DNA of 59,107 bases. Source: a virus. The DNA is taken from positions 1-59,107 of IMG/VR virus record IMGVR_UViG_3300023184_000140, one strand, 5' to 3'. Below, piece by piece: positions 7,652-13,842 of the stretch. Below the pieces are notes generated by a model that ran no database searches, was not told where the DNA came from, and saw only the letters and a program-made list of their open reading frames with translations. Numbering within the stretch: position 1 is the stretch's first letter; every line of letters starts with the position of its first letter. Made by a program: the position numbers and the translations under genes.

Positions 7652-7786
7652 ATGACATTAGAAAAATTTGCACTGGCATTAAAAGTCGTGCTATGGGTTA
7701 TAAGCTGGTTGTGCTTGATTGTTGGTACTGGAGTGGCTTGTAAGCTTGTTTATAGGTTGTTCTCTTTGGGATGGAACTTTGCATAA
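7652..7786 (+). CDS. Small membrane protein (44 aa)
   Basis: A 44-residue frame after GAGGAACTAAA. Almost the whole chain is one hydrophobic helix (KVVLWVISWLCLIVGTGVA), so a single-pass inner membrane protein is likely. Its TAA overlaps the next ATG (TAATG). Its position among early genes suggests a host-interaction role; this is inference. Confidence 0.55.
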   Translation: MTLEKFALALKVVLWVISWLCLIVGTGVACKLVYRLFSLGWNFA

Positions 7787-7956
7787 TGCGTGATGCTAAC
7801 TGGTTTCGAAATATGGAAGAAGAGTATAACGAGCGTGAAGATCGTCTTGAAGAGATTCGCGAACGTATGCGTCAAGAGAAACGTAATAAAGAATCTGCGT
7901 GGCGTAAACGACAAGTAGAAAAGAAAGATGAAGATGACAACACACACCCTGTATGA
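7786..7956 (+). CDS. Highly charged coiled-coil protein (56 aa)
   Basis: The start at 7786 overlaps the preceding stop in TAATG. The chain is almost entirely Glu, Arg and Lys in heptad-like order (NMEEEYNEREDRLEEIRER), so a solitary coiled coil is likely. Function unknown. Confidence 0.55.
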   Translation: MRDANWFRNMEEEYNEREDRLEEIRERMRQEKRNKESAWRKRQVEKKDEDDNTHPV

Positions 7957-8104
7957 CCGTAAGTATTGTTCTACTTGCAACATGTTTAAACCGTTGGACG
8001 GTGGTGAGATGCGCATTATAAGGTATCGCTACCGCCGCTGGTTGTGCAAACCTTGTTCACAAAGAGCTAGTCCTTCGGAGTACAAGAAATGGAAACCTTC
8101 GTAA
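7934..8104 (+). CDS. Small zinc-ribbon protein (56 aa)
   Basis: The frame starts at an ATG inside the end of the preceding gene and gives 56 residues with C12-x2-C15 and C38-x2-C41 (YCSTCNMFKP and CKPCSQRA). Two CxxC knuckles 22 residues apart make a zinc ribbon. Between them the sequence is very basic (RIIRYRYRRW), fitting nucleic-acid binding. Similar small proteins occur among phage early genes. Confidence 0.65.
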   Translation: MTTHTLYDRKYCSTCNMFKPLDGGEMRIIRYRYRRWLCKPCSQRASPSEYKKWKPS

Positions 8105-8280
8105 TGTTAGTTTGGGCTGCAGGATTCTTGACAGCTCTAGGTGTATTTACAGGCGTAGTAGGTATAACTTTTTATCTTTGGAGTCAACATGACAAACCTA
8201 ACAGAACACTTGAAGAAATCAGGTCTAGCCGTTCCAGCCAACAAAAGAGTGTGGATGTACTTAAAAGACCACCCGCATAA
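8089..8280 (+). CDS. Small membrane protein (63 aa)
   Basis: One membrane segment lies at residues 3-31 (LVWAAGFLTALGVFTGVVGITFYLW), followed by a charged tail. The frame overlaps the preceding gene by 16 bases and the next by 92, which is long, so the C-terminal part may be shorter in function. The N-terminal hydrophobic helix argues that it is real. Role unknown. Confidence 0.45.
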   Translation: METFVMLVWAAGFLTALGVFTGVVGITFYLWSQHDKPNRTLEEIRSSRSSQQKSVDVLKRPPA

Positions 8281-8590
8281 GTCAGCTAAAGAGATAGCGT
8301 TGGGTTTGAATGTTCACCCCGCTCAGGTATATACAGCTCTAAACGATTTATCGTCTCGCAAAATGGTAGTTAACCATATTGAGTTAGAAAAGCGAGGAGT
8401 AGGTAGACGTAGTATTAAAGTTTATCAAGCCGCAGGAGACAGGTTTGAATTGAAACCTGTGAAAAGTTTTGTCAAGATTGAAGAGCCTGTGGTAGTTCAG
8501 CCTGTCAAGCCGGTTGAAATAAACATAGACACGTTAAATGTTAAAGAAGCTAAAGCGTTATACGACAAATTGAAGGAGATATTTGGATGA
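8189..8590 (+). CDS. Winged helix-turn-helix protein (133 aa)
   Basis: Residues 18-75 read as a winged helix: VWMYLKDHPHKSAKEIALGL, then VHPAQVYTALNDLSSRKMV as the recognition helix, then a wing with GVGRRSIKVYQ. After a proline/valine-rich linker a short C-terminal helix follows (VKEAKALYDKLKEIFG). It ends four bases into the PLP enzyme gene, so it heads the hypermodification operon and may regulate it or bind modified DNA. Both are inference. Confidence 0.7.
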   Translation: MTNLTEHLKKSGLAVPANKRVWMYLKDHPHKSAKEIALGLNVHPAQVYTALNDLSSRKMVVNHIELEKRGVGRRSIKVYQAAGDRFELKPVKSFVKIEEPVVVQPVKPVEINIDTLNVKEAKALYDKLKEIFG

Positions 8591-9546
8591 GTGACACAGT
8601 GTTTCCTGAACTGTCTCTTGATAGAAATAAAGTTCGCTGGGAAGAACATTTAGGTATCCGTACCCCGTGGGAGAACCATAAAGGTATCTGGTTCAAGCGT
8701 GAAGATTACTTTGCGCCTCTCGGTTACGGTGGTCCGAATGGTTCTAAGATGAGGCAGCTGATATGGTACGTAAACAAATTCAAGACCAATCGTACTCATA
8801 TAGTGACCGGAGCGAGCATCCAGTCTCCTCAGCTGTCTATGTCTGCGATTGTTGGAGCACATTACAACCTCAAGGCTCGCCAGATTGTTTACAGCAAACC
8901 AGAGACAGTTCTGAAACACGAAAACCCAAGAATTGCTTACGGTTTCGGTGCGGAGTTTGAATATGCTAACGGACCATATAATCCTATACTGCAGCGCATG
9001 GTTCAAGACTTAACTAAACCTACTTCGCTGGTCGTTGAGTACGGTATTACTGTACCGCATGACAGGTATCCGGCAGAGTACGTCCAGAAGTTCCACGAGG
9101 TGGGCGCTAATCAGGTCTCTAACATGCCTAATGACGTTCAGACGCTAATCATGCCTGCAGGTTCTTGCAACTCTCTTACCAGCGTTTTACTAGGTTTAAG
9201 CAGGGATAGTAAAAACTTAGAAACCTTGTTCACTATCGGTATCGGACCAGATAAGCGTAGCTGGGTGAAAGAGCGTTTAAAAGTTATGGGTGTTGACATG
9301 GACAAACTGCCGTTCAAAGTGCGTCATCATAGTCTGCACGATACCGGCTTCAGCAAGTACAGTGACAAGTTTAACGGAGAAGAATTTGACGGTATCAGGT
9401 TCCATCCAACGTATGAGGCAAAAATGTGGCGCTGGCTAAAGCAGACCAACATGTTTGAAAACGAACACGTAGGTTTTTGGATTGTAGGTAGTGCGCCTAA
9501 CTCTAAAGTTATTGAACCGTTCTACACGAGGAAATACGATGCTTGA
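8587..9546 (+). CDS. Fold-type II PLP-dependent enzyme of the hypermodification cluster (319 aa)
   Basis: The N-terminal WFKRED and GGPNGSKMRQL match tryptophan synthase beta/ACC deaminase-like PLP enzymes; K54 is the likely Schiff-base lysine. A glycine-rich phosphate loop is visible near PAGSCNSLTSVL. PLP enzymes in phage thymidine hypermodification act after an amino acid has been attached to the base in DNA and process its alpha carbon, for instance by decarboxylation. Because the gene overlaps the aGPT-Pplase-like gene, I assign it to that step. An independent amino acid lyase role cannot be excluded. Confidence 0.75.
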   Translation: MSDTVFPELSLDRNKVRWEEHLGIRTPWENHKGIWFKREDYFAPLGYGGPNGSKMRQLIWYVNKFKTNRTHIVTGASIQSPQLSMSAIVGAHYNLKARQIVYSKPETVLKHENPRIAYGFGAEFEYANGPYNPILQRMVQDLTKPTSLVVEYGITVPHDRYPAEYVQKFHEVGANQVSNMPNDVQTLIMPAGSCNSLTSVLLGLSRDSKNLETLFTIGIGPDKRSWVKERLKVMGVDMDKLPFKVRHHSLHDTGFSKYSDKFNGEEFDGIRFHPTYEAKMWRWLKQTNMFENEHVGFWIVGSAPNSKVIEPFYTRKYDA

Positions 9547-10534
9547 TTATCGCCTACCTGAAAACAGGGCAGAGTATTTTGATGACCTGTACATAATGAA
9601 TTTAAAGAACGGTGTCATGCCAGGACTCGTGTATCTTTACATGCCTATGTTGTCTCACCATAACAGCTGGGACAGTGAGCAGACACTTTGGTTCGCGTTC
9701 TTAAACGGTATGACACAGAACCCTATTACGTCGTTGCGTCTGTTTGAGCAGCTGCCTGAGGTTCCTCCTGCTGGAGCAAAGTTGACTCAGTTTGACACAT
9801 GGTTCAACGATAACTGGGACACCCTGCAGTTTGACACAGACCGCCGGTATCAGAAGCGAGATACAATACAGGCGATAAAAGTTTACGCAGAGCTGGTTAA
9901 ACAGTTCGGCTCACAAAGTAAAATGCTACTCGACAAAGACTACGCTACTTTGTGGAACATAGTACGTAACCATTACCATTCTTTTGGCAGACTGTCGTCT
10001 TTCAGTTACCTTGAGTACGTACACTTAAACGGGTTCGGTGCAGACTGTAAAGACCTTTTGTTTGAAGACAAATCAGGTAGCAAGTCGCACCGTAACGGTA
10101 TGTTCTTTCTGCTGGGTCAAGATGATTTAGTATGGGACAAAAGACTACCGAACGGGCAGGATGGTAATTACACAGACTTTAAAAAGATATGTAGCTGGTT
10201 GAGCGTACAAGCTGACGAGTATTTAGAAAAGTTTTACACAAAGAAATACCCGCACTGGGGTGTGAGCAAGTTTACTTTCGAGTCTAACCTGTGTACGTTT
10301 AAGAATCATTTCTTCGGTCGTCGGTATCCTGGTGTGTACGCTGACATGGCATGGGAGCGTATTGAGTGGGCAGAATCTCGCGGTATAAACTGTGACATTT
10401 TTAAAGAGATGCGAGCCGCTAAGTTACCTGACTGGTTGCGTCAGGAATGCGGAACTGACAAGTTGACGCTGAAACAAAAAGCTGCTATATTCCCTGAGAC
10501 GGGTTTTCCGTACAGAGGAGAACATTTCTTATGA
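9539..10534 (+). CDS. aGPT-Pplase / amino acid:DNA transferase-like enzyme (331 aa)
   Basis: The start at 9539 has CGAGGAAA upstream and overlaps the preceding stop. The all-helical sequence, with TLWFAFLNGMTQNP, DRRYQKRDTIQAIKVYAEL and GRLSSFSYLEYV, fits the alpha-glutamyl/putrescinyl thymine pyrophosphorylase group, probably clade 2. These enzymes replace the pyrophosphate of 5-pyrophosphomethyl-dU in DNA by an amino acid or amine. The kinase, HMUDK_hel and ThyA-like neighbours make this assignment coherent. The substrate is not readable from sequence; serine or glycine are the known cases. Confidence 0.75.
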   Translation: MLDYRLPENRAEYFDDLYIMNLKNGVMPGLVYLYMPMLSHHNSWDSEQTLWFAFLNGMTQNPITSLRLFEQLPEVPPAGAKLTQFDTWFNDNWDTLQFDTDRRYQKRDTIQAIKVYAELVKQFGSQSKMLLDKDYATLWNIVRNHYHSFGRLSSFSYLEYVHLNGFGADCKDLLFEDKSGSKSHRNGMFFLLGQDDLVWDKRLPNGQDGNYTDFKKICSWLSVQADEYLEKFYTKKYPHWGVSKFTFESNLCTFKNHFFGRRYPGVYADMAWERIEWAESRGINCDIFKEMRAAKLPDWLRQECGTDKLTLKQKAAIFPETGFPYRGEHFL

Positions 10535-11115
10535 GACATCAATTAGTCAATATTCGTGGCTGTAACGGTTCGGGCAAGACTACGATCGTGCGTAGGTTTT
10601 TAGACAAACTACCTACGCAGTCTTTAGGCGGTAGACCGGATAAACCTGTCGGGTACAAAGTAGATGCGTCTGGCTGGGGTATTCAAGCTCCCGTATTTAT
10701 CGTAGGTAGTTATGAGAACACTTGCGGCGGAGCTGACGGAATAAAGACTCAGGAAGAAATTGCAGAGCGTATCGTACAAGCTTTACCTTACGGACACGTG
10801 ATTGTGGAAGGTTTGTTGATGTCTAAGTCTAGCGACAAAGGACACACAGCGCCTATCATAAGAGACCATAACGGTATATTTGCATTTTTAGATACACCAT
10901 GGGACGTATGTTTAGATAGAGTATTGAACCGCCGCTTAGCAGCCGGTAATGACAAAGAATTTGATCCTGAGAAAACGATGCGTATGGCGTATAAACAATG
11001 TCATCGTAGCGCAGAACTCTTAACCGCTGCCGGTGGTTATGACGTTAGATGGCTAGATTGGCAAGACCCTATAACTGGAGTAGTAGGATACTTTAAAGAG
11101 GCTGAAAATGGTTGA
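10531..11115 (+). CDS. P-loop kinase, candidate 5-hmdU DNA kinase (194 aa)
   Basis: Walker A is GCNGSGKT (10-17), near the N-terminus. A conserved VIVEGLLM strand and a lid-like LDRVLNRRLAAG segment follow, as in small nucleotide kinases. In hypermodified-thymidine phages a P-loop kinase phosphorylates 5-hydroxymethyl-dU within DNA, activating it for substitution. Here it is a separate gene overlapping the helical-domain gene by 8 bases. A free-nucleotide kinase is the main alternative. Confidence 0.75.
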   Translation: MRHQLVNIRGCNGSGKTTIVRRFLDKLPTQSLGGRPDKPVGYKVDASGWGIQAPVFIVGSYENTCGGADGIKTQEEIAERIVQALPYGHVIVEGLLMSKSSDKGHTAPIIRDHNGIFAFLDTPWDVCLDRVLNRRLAAGNDKEFDPEKTMRMAYKQCHRSAELLTAAGGYDVRWLDWQDPITGVVGYFKEAENG

Positions 11116-12031
11116 GACCTGCCCGTACCCTAGACCGACTGCTGAAAATGTTTGCACGATGGAGTCACTGCTTTACTTCGTGTGGGAGAGAGAAGTCGTA
11201 AGGATCGTGAAAGAGCGAGGTGGTGAAAAGCCATGGACTAATGATCCCGTGTTTGAAAAATATAAGTTTACTAACATACACCGTAAAGACGACAGAGTAT
11301 CAAAGTGGATCATAAAAGAAATAATCAATCTAAACCTGAAAGATAAAAACCTTTGGTTCTCTTTGCTAATCGCGAGGTTAGTCAACTGGCCACCGACTCT
11401 TGAAAGGTTGCTCTATGAAGATATTATTCCATGCCCCCCAGAGGATTTCGACGGTAAAGCGTTCTCTAAAACTATTGAGAGCTTCAAAAAAGAATCGACG
11501 AAAGTTTACGGGGGAGCGTATATGGTTTACCCGACCAAGTTGGATATCGGTAAATGCAAATCGTATTCACTTTCGAAACATATTATCGGCGCTGCTATCG
11601 AGGCATCAGCAGAAATATATTTCTCTTTGTGGAGGAAGGATGAGAATAAGTCGGTTCAAAGCTTTGTCGATACGTTATCTAAATGCTATGGAATTAGCAC
11701 CTTCATGGCAGGGCAGGTCGCGGCAGATTTATCGTACGCCAGAGGTCATCTTGACGATGCGGAAGACTTATATACCTTTGCGCCGATGGGACCAGGTAGT
11801 ATGCGAGGGTTAAACTATTTACAGAATAGAAAACCTTTTGCTGGTTGGCAGCAAGATGATTTCAACCAGATACTGTACGACATAAATAAAAACATAGCAG
11901 AAGAATTACGCATAACTGATTTAACTTTACACGATGTACAGAACGTGATGTGTGAGTACGGTAAGTATTGCCGAGTTGTGTTAAACGAAGGTGTACCTAA
12001 AACATTATATAAGCCTGAAATGGAGTTCTAA
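11108..12031 (+). CDS. HMUDK_hel-like DNA base hypermodification protein (307 aa)
   Basis: FTNIHRKDDRVSKWI (54-68), ARLVNWPPTLER (89-100), GQVAADLSYA, MGPGSMRGLNYL and a final LHDVQNVMCEYGKY are the landmarks of the helical domain family associated with 5-hmdU DNA kinases (HMUDK_hel). The family, described in base-hypermodification clusters of phages, is thought to act on 5-hmdU in DNA together with the P-loop kinase. It sits between the kinase and the ThyA-like enzyme. Recognition is from motif memory, not a search. Confidence 0.8.
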   Translation: MVETCPYPRPTAENVCTMESLLYFVWEREVVRIVKERGGEKPWTNDPVFEKYKFTNIHRKDDRVSKWIIKEIINLNLKDKNLWFSLLIARLVNWPPTLERLLYEDIIPCPPEDFDGKAFSKTIESFKKESTKVYGGAYMVYPTKLDIGKCKSYSLSKHIIGAAIEASAEIYFSLWRKDENKSVQSFVDTLSKCYGISTFMAGQVAADLSYARGHLDDAEDLYTFAPMGPGSMRGLNYLQNRKPFAGWQQDDFNQILYDINKNIAEELRITDLTLHDVQNVMCEYGKYCRVVLNEGVPKTLYKPEMEF

Positions 12032-13030
12032 ATGGAAATAACTGTACGCAACGTCAACCAAGCTTTTTCTGAAGTATTCTGGAAGCTTAAAGCAGCTAAC
12101 TTACAACCTGAACAAACTAGAAACGGACCAGCGTTAGTGTTTCCAGAGCCTGTGATTACAACGTATCTACGACCAACAGAGAGGGTATTATTCCATGCCG
12201 GACGAGACGCCAATCCTATTTTTCACCTCATGGAAGCGATATGGATGCTTGCAGGACGCAATGATGTTGCATTCTTGGAACAATTTAATCGTACGATCGG
12301 GCAGTACAGCGACGACGGAAAAGTGTTTAACGCTGCCTACGGACACCGCTGGCGTAAACATTTTGGACATGATCAACTCATCGAAGTTATAAACCTTTTA
12401 CGTAAAGACCCTAAATCTCGACAAGCTGTGATTCAGATGTGGGACGATAAAGATTTAACGAAGGAAACTAAAGACAAAGCTTGCAATACGCAGGTTGTGT
12501 TCAGTATTCGCGGAGGTTTCTTTTTAGACATGACTGTGTTCAATAGGTCTAACGATATCTGGTGGGGAGCGTATGGCGCTAATGCTGTACACTTCAGCGT
12601 GTTACAAGAGTTCGTAGCTACTTCCGTAGGTATGCAGGTTGGCGTGTACCGTCAAATTAGCAATAATTTACATTTGTATACGGAACTGTATGATGCTGAG
12701 AAATACGTGAACTCTCCTCCGAACGCACACATATATGATCACTATAGCAACTACCTAGTTAAACCTTTGCCGCTCATGTTGGACGGTCATTACCAGAGCT
12801 TTTTATGGGACGCAGAAGAGTTTTGCACGAAACCTTTCAACGATAAAATTGTTTACCGCCACCCGTTCTTTCAAGGTGTAGCTGTACCTATGGCTACAGT
12901 CAGCGCGATGCGTAAAGGTAAAGTTACAGACGGAAGAGGTTACGCTTCAAAGATAAAAGCACCTGATTGGAAAAACGCTACGCTTCAATGGATCAATAAT
13001 AGAGAAGCTAAAAAGCAATCAAAAGTTTAA
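12032..13030 (+). CDS. Thymidylate synthase-like, probable dUMP hydroxymethylase (332 aa)
   Basis: The ThyA fold is recognisable: catalytic Cys151 in KACNTQ, phosphate-binding RS at 172-173, D175, and GAYGANAVHF where ThyA has LGxPFN. The shift around the dUMP-binding Asn and the absence of PCH at the active site point away from housekeeping ThyA and toward the variant seen in phages that make 5-hydroxymethyl-dUMP. Methylene-THF and dUMP would be substrates. The product feeds replication, after which the kinase and transferase modify it in DNA. Plain thymidylate synthase remains possible. Confidence 0.8.
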   Translation: MEITVRNVNQAFSEVFWKLKAANLQPEQTRNGPALVFPEPVITTYLRPTERVLFHAGRDANPIFHLMEAIWMLAGRNDVAFLEQFNRTIGQYSDDGKVFNAAYGHRWRKHFGHDQLIEVINLLRKDPKSRQAVIQMWDDKDLTKETKDKACNTQVVFSIRGGFFLDMTVFNRSNDIWWGAYGANAVHFSVLQEFVATSVGMQVGVYRQISNNLHLYTELYDAEKYVNSPPNAHIYDHYSNYLVKPLPLMLDGHYQSFLWDAEEFCTKPFNDKIVYRHPFFQGVAVPMATVSAMRKGKVTDGRGYASKIKAPDWKNATLQWINNREAKKQSKV

Positions 13031-13032
13031 TC

Positions 13033-13053
13033 TTGATTTGAAAATACAATCAA
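13033..13053. promoter_or_regulatory. Inverted repeat TTGATT-N9-AATCAA, possible operator
   Basis: TTGATT (13033-13038) and AATCAA (13048-13053) form an inverted repeat just after the hypermodification operon and before the nucleotidase gene. A perfect -10 box TATAAT lies downstream at 13072-13077. The same half-sites occur at 6399-6420. Repetition in front of two rightward units suggests a shared regulator. Confidence 0.4.
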
Positions 13054-13071
13054 CCAATGTTATTTTTAACC

Positions 13072-13097
13072 TATAATTCTTCGTATAACTCATAACT
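13072..13097 (+). promoter_or_regulatory. Candidate internal promoter and leader element
   Basis: TATAAT (13072-13077) is a perfect -10 box, but no good -35 box lies 17 bases upstream, so activation may be needed. It is followed by TATAACTCATAACT (13084-13097), 13 of 14 bases equal to the leader element before the first rightward gene, and then TGGAGAG as ribosome site for the gene at 13107. Confidence 0.4.
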
Positions 13098-13106
13098 GGA
13101 GAGCGC

Positions 13107-13604
13107 ATGAAAACCACCCTTGAATTCATTTTAGCCGGTGCTGCTGTAAAGCGATACCACACGGTGACTACGCTCATGACTGAGACCGTTGGTCATCATT
13201 CGCATGGTGTTGCTTTGCTGTGTATGCTTCTTGACCTTAACCCGAGTCGGGGGTTAATACACGCTGCTCTTTTCCACGATTTAGCTGAGCATCAGACGGG
13301 TGATATACCTTCACCTGCTAAGCATAAATACGGCATCGGTGATCAGGTTAGCCAGCTTGAAGAAAAGTTACTCAAAGAAGCTGGTATAGCTATGCCTCAA
13401 CTTCATCCTGACGACGCAAGAATTTTAAAATTAGCAGACGTGGCACAAGGTGCGTTGTTCTGCGTGAAAGAAATGTCTCTAGGTAATAGTAACATGAGAA
13501 GCATTTTCAATCGTTATATCGCGTATGCTGAAGAGATGATGCTTTACGGACGTGAAAAAGAATTGTTTAATCTAATTAAGGAGATGGCAGATGAGTGCAA
13601 ATGA
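13107..13604 (+). CDS. HD-domain 5'-deoxynucleotidase, YfbR-like (165 aa)
   Basis: HSHGVALL (H33), then HDLAEHQTGDIPSPAK (H57, D58, E61) and a later LKLAD give the metal-binding HD set; the second block closely follows the YfbR pattern HDxxExxTGDxPxPxK. YfbR removes phosphate from deoxyribonucleoside 5'-monophosphates. In this phage it may deplete dTMP or balance the pool in favour of the modified dUMP; that is inference from its place just after the ThyA-like gene. Length is slightly below that of E. coli YfbR. Confidence 0.85.
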   Translation: MKTTLEFILAGAAVKRYHTVTTLMTETVGHHSHGVALLCMLLDLNPSRGLIHAALFHDLAEHQTGDIPSPAKHKYGIGDQVSQLEEKLLKEAGIAMPQLHPDDARILKLADVAQGALFCVKEMSLGNSNMRSIFNRYIAYAEEMMLYGREKELFNLIKEMADECK

Positions 13605-13842
13605 CAAGCAGGTTGCAGGTACGCATTACCGCTCAGGTATTCAGCACTGGGACTACGTGGTAGCTAACGATCTTGATTATTTTCAAGGTCAAATTACTAA
13701 GTACGTCACCCGTTGGAAAAATAAGAACGGTATGGCTGATTTGTTGAAAGCTCAACACTTCCTTGAGAAGTATATTGAGATCATCAACACGCCGCCTGAC
13801 GATGGTTCCGAACCTACTAGAAATTACATTAATCAGGACTAA
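13591..13842 (+). CDS. DUF3310 protein (83 aa)
   Basis: The pattern HYRSGIQHWDYVVANDLDYF, then ITKYVTRWKNKNGMADLLKA and HFLEKYIEII, is that of DUF3310, a small helical domain found in many phage nucleotide-metabolism clusters and sometimes called nucleotide kinase-like. The start overlaps the nucleotidase end and the stop overlaps the polymerase ATG (TAATG). Function is unproven. Confidence 0.85.
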   Translation: MSANDKQVAGTHYRSGIQHWDYVVANDLDYFQGQITKYVTRWKNKNGMADLLKAQHFLEKYIEIINTPPDDGSEPTRNYINQD

